From Trichuris trichiura (Eukaryota; Nematoda; Enoplea; Trichinellida; Trichuridae), in contig JBAJFE010000009.1 of NCBI GenBank assembly GCA_037903355.1, positions 1,178,001 through 1,242,000 of the forward strand: a stretch of 64,000 nt of DNA. Reading direction: 5' to 3'. The translations under genes were made by a program, and so were the position numbers. The first letter of the stretch is position 1. Each line of letters starts with the position of its first letter. A model generated the notes under the pieces. The model saw only the letters and a program-made list of their open reading frames with translations. It was not told where the DNA came from and did no database searches. Positions 1 through 11,800 of the stretch are shown one piece after another.

Positions 1-780
1 ATTCGACCTTGTACGTCGACGTTCCAACTCATTGCGCGCCCACGCGGGGTGCGGACTTGCCTCGTCATCAGCCCTTTCCGCAATTATTTACTCGGCTCCA
101 CGGCATGGTAGCAAATGGCGCAGTTCTTTGGGACGCCGCCGAGGGCAGACGCACTATTTGTGTGAGCCAGTTTCAACTGGCCTCAACCTAGTGGATTTCC
201 AAAAAACTTGTTTTCCCCCCATTCCGTTCGACACGTTTGTCATCTTCCGTTTCTTGGTGCTTGGACGGAAGCGAGCCCACGGACGGCTTTGAAGGTACAC
301 CATTACCGGTATTCCAACATTACTTTGGGCAACCTGCGCCGGCTAACTAAGGGAAACGTACCTTTGCTTCCTTTTCACGTCATATTTTCAAGAAAAAGCA
401 GTACCCATCCAAGGTTGGCGTTTTAGATTTAAAAATATGAATCTTTTAACTTGTCCATCAATGGTGTCGCATCTTTTTTCCTACCTCGCGTGGTGGCGCT
501 GCAAGGGCATCCACCAACCAATAGGTAGGCAGTCACAAATAGCCGTTTGGCTATTTGTGACTGCCGGAAAAGCATCGCGTCACGAATGACGTTCCTTTTG
601 TCAGGCTAGTTCTGTTCAGCTGCTGCCTATGGTCTGTTGGTATCGCATCTAGCTAGACGAGCCAACTTTTCCTAACTTTTCAAAGCGCATTTCCGCCAAA
701 CTTTTAAAGGTTAGATAAGCTTGCGCCATGATCGTATGTATATTGCTTACGTTTAAGAGTCAAAATTCTATTTATAGGCA
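1..780. other. Intergenic stretch upstream of UBALD
   Basis: No exon could be supported here. The open frames are short, overlap one another and show no recognisable domain. The stretch holds one perfect hairpin, listed separately, and ends in a pyrimidine-containing AG four bases before the UBALD start codon. Confidence 0.5.
528..565. repeat. Perfect 17-bp inverted repeat (hairpin)
   Basis: The 17-bp arms at 528-544 and 549-565 are exact reverse complements around a four-base loop (GTTT). The left arm begins GGCAGTCACAAA. It lies outside any coding exon. It could be the centre of a small foldback transposon or a transcribed hairpin; the sequence alone does not decide. Confidence 0.75.
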
Positions 781-3513
781 ATGGTGGACAATGAGAGTGT
801 TGAGGCTACATTGCGTCGTCAGATAATGGTCAGTCAATTCCAAATGGCCACCGGGTGTAACCGTGACCAAGCAGAGCAACTGCTTCGCTCCAGCTGTTGG
901 CAGTTCCAGGTACCCGCCGGTTACTTGACATTGCTTCAGGGCAAAACTGCGGTTTGCAGATTGCCCTAAGCACATTTTTCCAAGAGAGTGTTCCAACATT
1001 GGTCGTGTCGGCATCTCGCAACTCTTCTGCTTGTCTACCCTCCGTCGATACCGTAAGTGACCTGCGAGCATGCGGCAATAATTTCAACCAGCCCTCCCTC
1101 CAAGTATGGTTATAGAGCATCTTGCTGTTTTTTGGGAAAAGAAGCATCGCTTGCCTTGTTTTGAATTCGCTTGCTCTGCGTAGAAATGAAAAATCGGAAA
1201 CTGAAAGCATTAGTCGGAAGGGAGTTTTTCCGTTCGCTCTACGAAATGACAATATCTCATAAAACGTGGTTTCGTCAAGAGCTGCAAAAACAAAATGTCC
1301 ATCTGTTGATCTGCCAATAACGACCGATGACTATTCCGCTTAAGACAAAGTGTTCATGCGTGTCCGCTATTATCAATTGCGTATACAAATATAGCAAAGT
1401 GTTTGCGCGTTAGAGGCTTTGCCGCGTCGGTCGTTTGACTTATTGTTCAAAAGGCTGAGCTCGTTTTCCTTCTTGTAAGGATACGAAGTATCCATCCGTA
1501 AATCGATTGGACGAATTGATTCCATGGGTTTCAGATTCCCTTGTCAACGAAGCGTGAATCCCCTCAAAACCCCAACCATTCATATTCCCCATCAACCATT
1601 CGTCAATGGTAAAGGCTGATCAAACAATGGACAGCGTTGAGCTTCTCTCCCTTAATCTTCCCTCCCTTAGTTTAGTCACGCTGGTTGCTTGAAGCCGCAA
1701 AGTTAAGTTGGTTCAATTCTCGAAAGTTGCGCTTATTATCATAATCGATTGACGGCAGTTTTGTTTATTAGTTTTGGGCGCCTACCAGTTTGAAGTTGTA
1801 AGCCGGTGCGGGCTTTTTTTTCATTTTTGGGCAGGGCAAAATGTTGCAGCAATGAGCAGTCGTTAAAACGTGATTTCGTCGCACCCACCTTGCGGAAACG
1901 ATTTCCGTTCAACACGGCCAACCTTTGGTGGCTTTTAATAATGGAGCGCAAACATTATTCACCAGCCGACATATTCAGGCTTCAACTAATGGCGGCATAG
2001 TTGACCAAACGGCCGCACCGCTGGTTGTACCAGGTTGGATTGTCAGATGTTGACTGATTTTGCGCGCACCGAGGTTTGCCTTTGCCGGGAAATTTCCATA
2101 TGTAAATTTGTAGCTTTTTGAAACCTTAAAAGGTAAGTAGGCGACAAACGCGCGTCAAGGAAAATAGAATTCAGCGGAAACCAAGTCAACAAGGTATTTT
2201 AATGGCCACTGTGCCAACTCGGTTGCGATCTGACGCATTCCGGCACCGCTGCGCTGAATAAATGGGCTAATAGTGAAATTTCAAATAGTTTGAACGCAAA
2301 ACGCTTTGTGAGCACTGCGGGATGACGCGTATCTCGCTTGTAAAGATTCTTCGACGGTTTGGCCACTTTGGAGGATCTGCATTGGTCTATGCACGCAGAC
2401 TTTGTTTTTTTTCATAGGCTTTATTCAGCGTCGCGCAAACCTCGAAATGAGCTTAGCCATTGTAGCTTACTATGTTTAGTTGGCCTTTATTTCTAATTTG
2501 GTTTTGGGCAGAAAAATAGCTTGATCTTAATGCAAATAATTGTTATGGGCATTTGAAGTTATAATTGCGGAATTGTACACCCCTTCCTGTAGCACAGTGT
2601 GAAATAGTGCCGGCAAACAAAGACCTGCCGTGCCGGCGTTTAGTTGAAGAAAAGAAAAGTGAGCTGTTCCTTAATAGGCCATGTTTGTCAGACTGATAAG
2701 GCGACCGGCAGCACTTAGCGAAGGAATTTATTGCCTTCTTGCTTTGAAGTATCTCTTTTGGTTGGCGGAGATTGGTCGTAAGAATGCCGTTTGTCGGCAT
2801 CACCCTCTGCGGATTGCCTTCTCTTCCATAGGAGGACAGTTATATATCCAGAACTTCAACGCTGTCAAGATTGTTCGCATGGTGACTTTAGGTTTTTCCA
2901 CAACTCTTATTGCCTAAGTTGTGAAGATTCAATGGTGATTTTAATTCGTCTCGCGCGAGAGCGAAGGAACAACAATTTTTCCCAAAGGTGGAGGGAAAGT
3001 TGGCGGCGCCTTCTTTTGAACTTTGTTGCCAAGGCAAGAAATAATAGCCAAATGCATTGATTGGCTATATTCGTCCATCGCTGTTGTTATAACGATCGCC
3101 CATGCGCACTTGCAAGCGTACGATGATGCGAGCGCAAGGGAAATTGAGCACACTTCAACCGACTTGCCTTAATCCGGCCAACTTTATTGCTTTGCACTAA
3201 TGGGCCTCATATGTCAGCGAACGCGGAAGTTGCAGTTGCGAGTAGCGGCAACTAGATTACTGTATCTTCGAGAAGGACTAAAGCGAGCTTTAGCCGTCTA
3301 GAAATTTGAATATCCGCTGAATTTTAGGCTTACGCGCCGCAGAACACTCCAGTTACTCCTCCGTCCCTTTGCGAAGCATTGACTGCTCTGCAAAAGTTGC
3401 ACTCGGACGAATGGAACGGTGGATCATCCCCCTCGGCGCCGTTCGTTTCGCCATCGACGTCTGAAGTAGCGGTGTCATCGTTCATGACTATGCCTCAAAG
3501 CAGTAGCAAGTAG
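781..3513 (+). CDS. UBA-like domain-containing protein, UBALD1/2 (FAM100) family
   Basis: Exons 781-909, 960-1052 and 3343-3513 join in frame to a 130-residue protein. The first two exons carry the UBA-like helix bundle: MVSQFQMATGCNRDQAEQLL, then WQFQ joined across the 50-nt intron to IALSTFFQE, matching the family signature of a Trp-Gln-Phe followed by ALSTFFQE. The third exon opens with NTPVTPP and a short helix (ALTALQKLH), the family's second conserved block, then a Ser-rich tail. The start is the ATG four bases after a TATAG acceptor, so the 5' end may be trans-spliced or follow an untranslated exon. The 2.3-kb second intron is empty. If that intron were retained the frame would stop at 1115, but donor GTAAGT at 1053 is strong. 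Family members are small proteins with a ubiquitin-associated-like fold; the molecular role is poorly known. Confidence 0.85.
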
Positions 3514-6500
3514 GTAGTTTGCCATTTTCATAAATAATTAATGCTTGTAAAAGAAGCGAACATCCATCGCATTTTTCCACTTCGTTCCGTATGCTTGTTG
3601 GTAGAAGGTTAGAATGCGGAAGGAATCGCCGGAAGACTTTGATGTATTAACAGAATTCTGGGTTTTCCATTTTCATAGCTGCGCAGGCGCGCGTACTCTT
3701 TACCATGTCATCCGAACAAGACGATTTTTTTTTAGACGAACCCCATGTTGGCCGCCGATGCATTTGGGCGCTGGTCAGACGATTACTGGTGGCGGAGGGA
3801 AGCCACCCGCAGCCGGCTCGAGGGTTACTCACTTTTAGCAAAGAAGTTGCGCGGCTGTCTGCTACATACGTTCTTTCTGTCTTGACAAAGTCTGTTCACG
3901 CGTAGGCTTTTCGTTGGAAAAATGAGATTAAACGATTCCCCCAAAGTCTGCCCAAAAAAAGGTGGTCATTCAATGCATTGCTCAGTAATGCCGCTTGACA
4001 CCCGTAGCTTCAAGTAAAAGCATTGTGAGACGACGACGCGACGGTTCGTGGATAAATCGACAGAGCCGCTTCGAGCAGCTGACGTTCATTTTCTTTGTAG
4101 CAAATGCAAGTTGCAAGCGCAATATTTCGTCGAGTGTTTCTTTTCTACCTAATCCGATCATCTTACGCGCGTAGACAATTGGATCGATCTTGTCGTTTTG
4201 CAAGGTTACGCAATGGCAACTCTTTTCGTGTGATTACCCCAAAATGGCTACAATGAAACTATTGTGATCACTTTCTCTAGTCTGCGCGCGCGCACTGTTT
4301 TAGCTACGTTGTGTTCTCACGGCTGGCAACGTGTATCCGCCATTGCTATTAACGCATCTCACATATTCAATGATCAATGTCCATCGGGTATGGACGTCAC
4401 CGCAAAGGATAGGGCGCAGATATTAAGCAAAGTAGAATTAAATGAGCTGCAGAAAGAATGTCAAGGTTTGAAGAGATTATTCCATCAAAGATAGTCGAAG
4501 AATTCGAAGTGATTTTTTTCACGCAATTTCGCTCGCCAAAGTCAGCCTCGTCAAGGCTACCTTCCTTCAACGCGTGGCGGCGTCTCGTCACGAGGTGTAA
4601 TTGTCAAAAAATCGTTACTCACTAATGCTTCAGCCCGCGGACATTTTCCAGTCATATTTGATTGTATCGAATAGCGTAAGGAAAGAACCGGTAATTTGCC
4701 TAATGAAGGGAAATAAAAACAGCAGTTCTACTGATGGGCTGAAACACTGAGAAGTAACGGTTAATTTGCCTAACAGTAAATTTGTTCTCATCAGCGGTAG
4801 AAACCGCGCCTTAATTTACAGTGTGACAGCTTCCAGTTGAAATAGCTGTTACATTGGCCTTAGGAGAACGCTTTCTGACGCTTTAAAGGTAACGTAGCAA
4901 TGCAGATGCTCTAAACAAGTTGCTTAGCGAGAGAACCGCCCTTGCCGATTTTTAAGCGACTGATTGAGTCTCGCTTTATTCGACCAATTCTTTGTGCAGC
5001 GTACTGCCAACATTTATGGTGAATAAAAATCAAAGCGAAATTTCCATAAGCGTACATTTAGATTATAGGTCTTTGAAAAACAACTTCTCTTTAACAAGCC
5101 AACGTTTGAGAATTACTTTTCGGACAAAAAGACGGTGAAGGTGTGGTCAATGGAATGAAAATTGTTCAGCAAAAACGAGTGCACGTTCAAACGATCCTGA
5201 TTATTTTTAGTTTACTGTAGTTAGGTTGCGCGGGTTAACCTCAGCGCAATAAAACAACGTTATTCACCGAAAATTGAACAAAAAGCAAGTAACACGAAGG
5301 TTTAATGAAAATAGAGCAGATGTAAAACTTAGAACGGCGCACCTTCATTTTAAATGTGTTTCAAAGCGTTTCGTGATGCGCACTGCCTGCGGGGAAAGCG
5401 ATTTGATTTCAGCTCGCTTTTTTTCTTTTTTTTATCCCTGTTAGCGGCGAAAGAAAAAGTTAAAATGTACTAAGCTGTTCGACTGCCTCTAAGCAACGTT
5501 ACGCGATGCTGAATAGACTTTACGGGGAAGCAATTGGACGTTAAGTAATCTGGCCAGTCCTTTGGTGGAAGATTGTAAAAATGTGCGTAATTTATTAATG
5601 AAATGAGCAGCGTATTTGTCAGTTGAAAAAGTATTCAACAAAAATTTTAACGACTGTTGTCAAACATTGATTTCTTCGATTCCGGCTTTCCAACAAAGCT
5701 CCCGAGAGACTAGAGGCAGCCTCACCGACGTCGCCGAGTAACACGTACTTTTAATCGGGCAACCAAAAAATGCTTGTGTTGCCTTTGGCTGAGCTTTTCA
5801 TTTATTTTTTGGACGGGCAAAAGAATATTGTCAAAGGAAAAATTATCAGCGGAACTGTGGATCAAGTTTCCTAGTCAGCGAACGCTAAAAAATGATTGAA
5901 CCACTTTCGCAACGCATTGAGTAACGATGGACGTCCCTGCTTTCAACCGTTGATTTTTAATCAGCCCAAATGACAGTAGCAGCTCAAGCGTTTCGTCCTA
6001 AGGCGGAAAGCTAATCTGCGCAGCTTTCTTTGAAATGAAGGTTTACGCAAAAAAGACCAATCTATAACAATTGCATAAAGAGCGCAGTAGCGTTTTGACG
6101 CAGAGAAAATTGTAATACATGTGTGAGACCTAATGGGAGCAGCATTCCACTTTTTTCTCCCTATTCTTGTTGGAGTGGAAAGATACTACGCGTTCAAAAG
6201 TTGCTGATTGAAATCGATGCAGTCGCGGCAAGAAAAATACGAACAATTTAGTTAAGAGAATTGCTGCCAGGTGCACACATGTTCTTTTTTTAAATCGTCG
6301 ATAACAACCTAAAAAGAAGCAGCGCGAACACTGCCACTACAGTACACTGATGCCATCAGTGGCAACTATCTTAAAGTTTTATGAACAAAAATGACATAAT
6401 CATGTCGTTTTAAAAGTGATTGCATACGCTACATGGAGACGGTAATCTTCTAAATAATGTTATCCGCTCGAAAACTGGACATTCCATGAAGGACCGCAAG

Positions 6501-8812
6501 AACTTCAAGTTGATAGATGAGTTTTTTCTCTTCTCCAAACGAAGCTTTTGAAAACAATTTTTTCAGGCTTTCAGCGTTATTTCGTGACAGCGCTGTTAAC
6601 TTCTTTCAATTGTTTTTTTTAATACGGACAATTCACCTACTTCTGCGCTCTCTAACAGACATTAAAGCTGCAAGGGAGCGCGCTGAAAGCTCTCGATAAA
6701 AGTAATAACCGATATCGCCTACAAATAATTCATCGCATTTCGCAGCGTTTAATTTTGTGCCGGCCACGGGAGAGGTACTGTACTGTATGCAGGTAGAGTG
6801 CGGCGAAATGCCAGCCGCAGTAGCGATTTGCGGTCCATCTGCATCCCCTGCTTGCTCATATAAAGTGTTCGCTACTAGTGGCGTATGCAAAGCGTTTTCA
6901 CTAGACTCTGGTTAGTACTGTATATAAAAATAAAATCAAGTACAGTTAATCCATGTAATGCCGTTTGCGACTTTTGGGGCCAAAAGGAATTGACTTAAGG
7001 CTTAAGGTAAGAATATCGCGTTATCTGCCTAATCCCGGAGGAGTAGAAGGCGTATGTTTAGGTTTACGATTAAGTGAGGCAAGAACAGGAGGCCCACCAG
7101 CGAATTAGCACCGTCTGTGCAGTACCGTTTATTCATGACGTAATAAGACTATTGTAGAACTCCGAGAGGCATCGTTCACGGGGAGGGTGGATGCTTGTAG
7201 GACAAGAAATAAAAAGGTTCAATTCTTTTTAAGGGCGTTCTTCCCACGCAAAAAAGGCTGATAAGTCTACATTATTAATCCGAAAGTGGGAAATGCCTGT
7301 TTAGTGTCAGTGAGCTAATCTGGAAAAATCAAAAGCAACGAGTATTTCCCGCTCTTTATTTAATTTTGCAGAACCTTAAGAAACTATTTGTTCCTGGCGG
7401 TTTTATGCCAACCTTTGCGTAGTACGTACGTTTTCACGGGATCAAGAAAAAGTGGCGAAAGCAAAAATGCTCAAACGTGCTTCCGTACTTTGTTTTGCTC
7501 ATTACAAAAATATCGACGAATTTAGGGCCTCACTGGTGGGTATAACTTTTTTATGACGGGTTTATTGCATGTCGAGTAAGTAAACGGTTTAATAGTTTTT
7601 AATCTCGACAATCTCGACGGGAGCTTTCAAAACTGGGCTGATTTCGTGGCCATCGATAAAACAAGACCTTAAGGCTTTTTAAAACTCTTTCCTTACTTGA
7701 AAATCACTTTGCTCTTCGCCATTTATACAGCAGGAAGAGGTACAGTAATTCATCAACTAACTGATGCGCAGGTCATTGTCGCACAAGCAGGCATCGCGTC
7801 CTCAAGCCAGTCGAATAAGTATGTAACCAGCTCTCAATTGAATAGCATGCTGTACATTTTGAGAGCCCAAAGTTAGACACAGCTTTACCACTACGTTCAG
7901 TTGCTGAAAAACGCTTTTATACAAACCCTAAGGAAGATGACGGAAGCACGACTGAACTTAGCCTAAAACTATTTACTGGGGCGTTAGTGCCGTATGCGTA
8001 AGCAGCAGTGCAATTTGACGCATGTGCGAATAAGTTAAAATTTAAAAAAATTGTTGGGAAAAGTAATTATTACTGTTTAAACACTTTATAGACGTTTAGC
8101 GCGCAAACATTACGACAAGTAACATCTAAGACAAAAATTAACGAGCTAAAACGTTGTTTATACATTTGCACCTACCGTATAAATGAAATGCAGGTAGCAA
8201 CAGGCATTTCCATTTGTTGTTTCAGCTGTTGCAAGAAAGTTGTTACACCGAAGAGTCGTTGCTCATCGAGTTTTCTTCAGAAGATTTAATTTACCATTTT
8301 TGGCGCTGCTGGGTCAACGGTTTTTAATAATTAATAAACCGTTTGCCGATTTCGGGGCACCAAGACAGTCTCCATCATCCGCGCCGCAAATGGAGAAGCG
8401 CACAGCTCAACTACGTCAAGTTCATCCGTCACATAAATTACGCAAAACGCCAACATGGTGTATTACGTCGTTAACATATCATATCCATGCATTAAAAATG
8501 TTCAAGTTCATAGCGTTTTCAAGTCAGCAATGAAGGCAAACACGTCGGCAGCAGTTTGCAAAAAGCTAGACAGCGCAATTAGCCGCAAATTGCAACTGAA
8601 TGGTTACAAGCAACTTTATTGCTGCAAGCTGGCATTGCACACGCGTATATCGTAATGCAGTCGTCCTGCGCATCTTTTCGCATTGTAGTAAACAAGAGTT
8701 GAACGTTGCTTGCAATTTTTCGAAAGATGTTGCGCTTGTGACGTCACGCAGAATGGAAAGTTTACCGTGCGTTGTCAATATCATCCGCGACTCGCGATGA
8801 ACTCTATTTTAC
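3514..8812. other. Long non-coding stretch between UBALD and Unkempt
   Basis: No convincing gene was found over about 5.3 kb. Two weak exon-like pieces lie head-to-head: a minus-strand frame at 3982-4203 (listed separately) and a plus-strand frame from an ATG at 4391 to a stop at 4494, reading MDVTAKDRAQILSKVELNEL and onward, helical and charged, without a clear donor. Two copies of CGGTAATTTGCCTAA-like sequence lie near 4690 and 4760. From 5 to 8 kb the sequence is A/T-rich with many stops in all frames. The end of the stretch should contain the Unkempt promoter and 5' UTR. Confidence 0.5.
3982..4203 (-). CDS. Possible exon of unrecognised protein
   Basis: A 73-codon minus-strand frame ending in a stop reads MQNDKIDPIVYARKMIGLGR and goes on to an amphipathic helix and a basic C-terminal tail (RRRLTMLLLEATGVKRHY). 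The composition looks protein-like (Leu/Lys/Arg helices), but no family was recognised and no upstream exon could be joined to it. It includes an internal 56-nt segment with GTAGAA and AAAG ends that could itself be an intron. A chance open frame is a real alternative. Confidence 0.25.
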   Translation of the reverse strand: MQNDKIDPIVYARKMIGLGRKETLDEILRLQLAFATKKMNVSCSKRLCRFIHEPSRRRLTMLLLEATGVKRHY

Positions 8813-11800
8813 ATGGGTAGTCTGGAGATTCAGAAGAGTCCGCAGGTGTACGCCACCGTCAAGGAGAAGCCCGAGCACTTAACGTGAGTTACTTTCAGCT
8901 TTGGACAGTTCTCTTTTCGCTGCTGTTCGTCCGAGTAGGCATTGTATAAATGTGCTGCCAGTTTGCTTTCGCCAAAAGACTTCTTCGTTTCTCACATTGC
9001 GTTGTAATAAGGATCTTATTCTTCCAACAATCCAACCATTTCACTTTACGTTAAGATGCGAACATGTCAAATTGTAGTACGCAAAATTCACGCGACTAGC
9101 TGATGTCGTCGTTAATCAGATGTTTGCAAAAGCGTTAAACCGCCAACGTGTTTTGCTGATTTATAAGAGTAACCTTTAGTTGTAGTCCCTTATTTTTTTA
9201 TCTCCTACCATAAATGTGGTTGCTAGGTAAGCCAATACCGACCAGCTTTAAGCTTAAAGCGTAAATTATGTAAAAAGTGCATTATGTTGCAGATACTTGC
9301 AAGACTTTCGAGTCGATCCGTGCACCTTGTTCAAACAGCACACTTGTCAGAATCATAGACCTTATACGTGCTTTTCTTGGCACTTCGTTAACCAGCGACG
9401 TCGTCGTTGCATTTTGAGAAGTGATGGGACGTTCAACTACAGCCCGGATATTTATTGCGTTAAATATGACGAAAGCACAGGCGTTTGTCCGGATGACGAT
9501 AGGTTGGTTGTCTTGGTTTCAATGTTGACATTGGTCCAACCGTTTTTCATTTTAGATGCCCGTTTCTCCATCGCGTCTATGGAGACATCGAGCGAAAATA
9601 TCACCTTAGGTATTACAAGACTACGCTGTGCGTGCACGCTACCGACGTTGCCGGCCATTGTATGAAAAACGGCCTACACTGTCCGTTTGCTCACGGTCCT
9701 GACGACCTAAGGGAGCCTGTTTTTGAACTACGAGATTCCGAGGTTCATTGCGATGCTCTTTTTTGATTTTCTCGAAAATATTTCAACTTGTATAGTCAAC
9801 TAGCGTCGAAGATCGTAATACGGTAGAGCTTTTGGAACATCGAGACCGTTTGAGCTACGTAGTCGAAGATCCAATATGGGAAGACCAGGAACACGTGCTA
9901 GCCTACTACAAAACGGAATTGTGCAAAAAGCCTCCTCGTCTTTGTCGTCAAGGATACGCTTGCCCATTTTATCATAACAGCAAAGATCGTAGAAGATCGC
10001 CTTTAGAAGTTAAGTATCGGTCCACTCCATGCCCATCCGTCAAACATGCGGACGAGTGGTCCTCGCCGGAATCATGCGAATCCGGTGATATGTGTAGCTA
10101 CTGTCATACAAGAACCGAGCAGCAGTTTCATCCCGAGGTAAGTTCATTTTTGATTTGTTACCAAAAGAGGCGGGACCAATTTTGAGCTCAACCGTAAATA
10201 CCGCCCTTTCTTCAAATTCTGTAATTATTGGGCAAACCAGTTGGCCCTGTTTCGTTTCAACCAGGGCGCTAAGTGTAACTTAATGTCCTTTTTCATTAAA
10301 AAGACATCGTATTGTTAGTTCACAATAGCGTAACTGTGATTCTGGGTTGTAAGGTAGTATTGCTTTCTAGGGCAAACGCTGTAGACCTTATTGTATTCAA
10401 TGAAGCGCCTAGTAAGGGTTTGTTGCCTAACAAACGAAAGCCAAATCAATCGCATCTTGAAGGATACTTGGAAAACTTTTATCCCGCCAAAGTCAGGCTT
10501 TAGTAGCAGCGTAAACAGTTGGTCCGCCAAGCGAAACAGAGCAGCTGAAATACTTGGGCGGCTGTGATTGCAAAGCGCGGTAAATAACTTGTCTGAAGTT
10601 GAGACCAGTAAGAGAATTTGACCCACAAATGAACAGAGAGACGTATCTGGCAGGTTCTTGTGAATTTTTGCAGCTGTCCGTCGAGCCGACGCTTTAAGCC
10701 AGTAATATGCGTACAGCTTTGCCACTTTTTCCTGTGCGCATTTCTCCATCGGCCTGACGTAGAATAGGCTGTGATGGTTCAAGTTAGCAAGTTGGCAATG
10801 CTTTTCCGCTATGCTTTCTCCTTTTCTCTTTGTCAGCTTGGAAGATCGTGAAAACAGGCCGTAACGAATTTCGTTCTGTTTACTTTCCAAGCCATCTGGA
10901 AAGTATTGGCACTTTACGCTTTGCAACATATTCGAATTTTCCGTTCGAGGCACGGTCGGACTGCGGCGCCATGCCAAGCGTAGGCTTGCGTGTTCGCTGC
11001 GGTTTCAGCCAGCTGGTCGTCGTCTTATTGAATAGTTTGGGAAGGCAAAAACGAAAAAGCAATAATAGATCCAAGAAATAAACGTACATTTTTTACGTTT
11101 TGGCATTGAGCCAACACTTGTGCACCTGTTTCTCAATAGCAGCTGCGGTTCTCTATTCTCTATCCAAGGGTGCATTTAGGCGCACGTAAATAAATCTGGT
11201 TTCCAAACGTAAGCAGCAGCTTTGTACGATGATAGATGCGTACGAAAACGACTCGTTAAAGGTGATTGTCCGGCAGAAAAATGAACTCGTTTTGGCGTCT
11301 TTGAAAACTATTGAACAAGTTGTTTTTTCTTTTTAAAAAAAGCTTACTCGTTATACCAGCGATCGCCCAACCGAACTCTAAAAGAGGGAGGCGCACGATT
11401 TCGCAATACGACGAGGTTGCTGCTCGCTCTTATCAGTTTTCCATTTTCTTGTTTGAGCTTTCCTCTGGGGTGATACACTGGCCCAACTGCGTTGCTTATG
11501 TCTTCGGCATGAGATGTATCGGTTTATCTCATTTGATTATTTCCCATTGATTCCCCGTCGCGTTGGTTGCTTGGGTAATCAGCTGCTGCATCGAGCAGCA
11601 TCATCCCCCATTTGGAGGCGCTATTGAATCGTCGTCACCTTGGTAGCTCGTCATTTAATGCTCTCCCTCTCTTTTGGCGCGCAAATTTCTCTAGACTGTT
11701 CCAATACTGCAGACGTGATCGATGCGCTTAAATATTAAGATAATTCAATATGGTTTGGTCGAGTAATGAGTGAACGGGGCATCCGCATATTCCATTAGAA

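Noticed and set aside
8240..8800. Open frames just upstream of the Unkempt start
   Set aside because: They are short, overlap on both strands and end before the true start codon at 8813; probably 5' flank or UTR.
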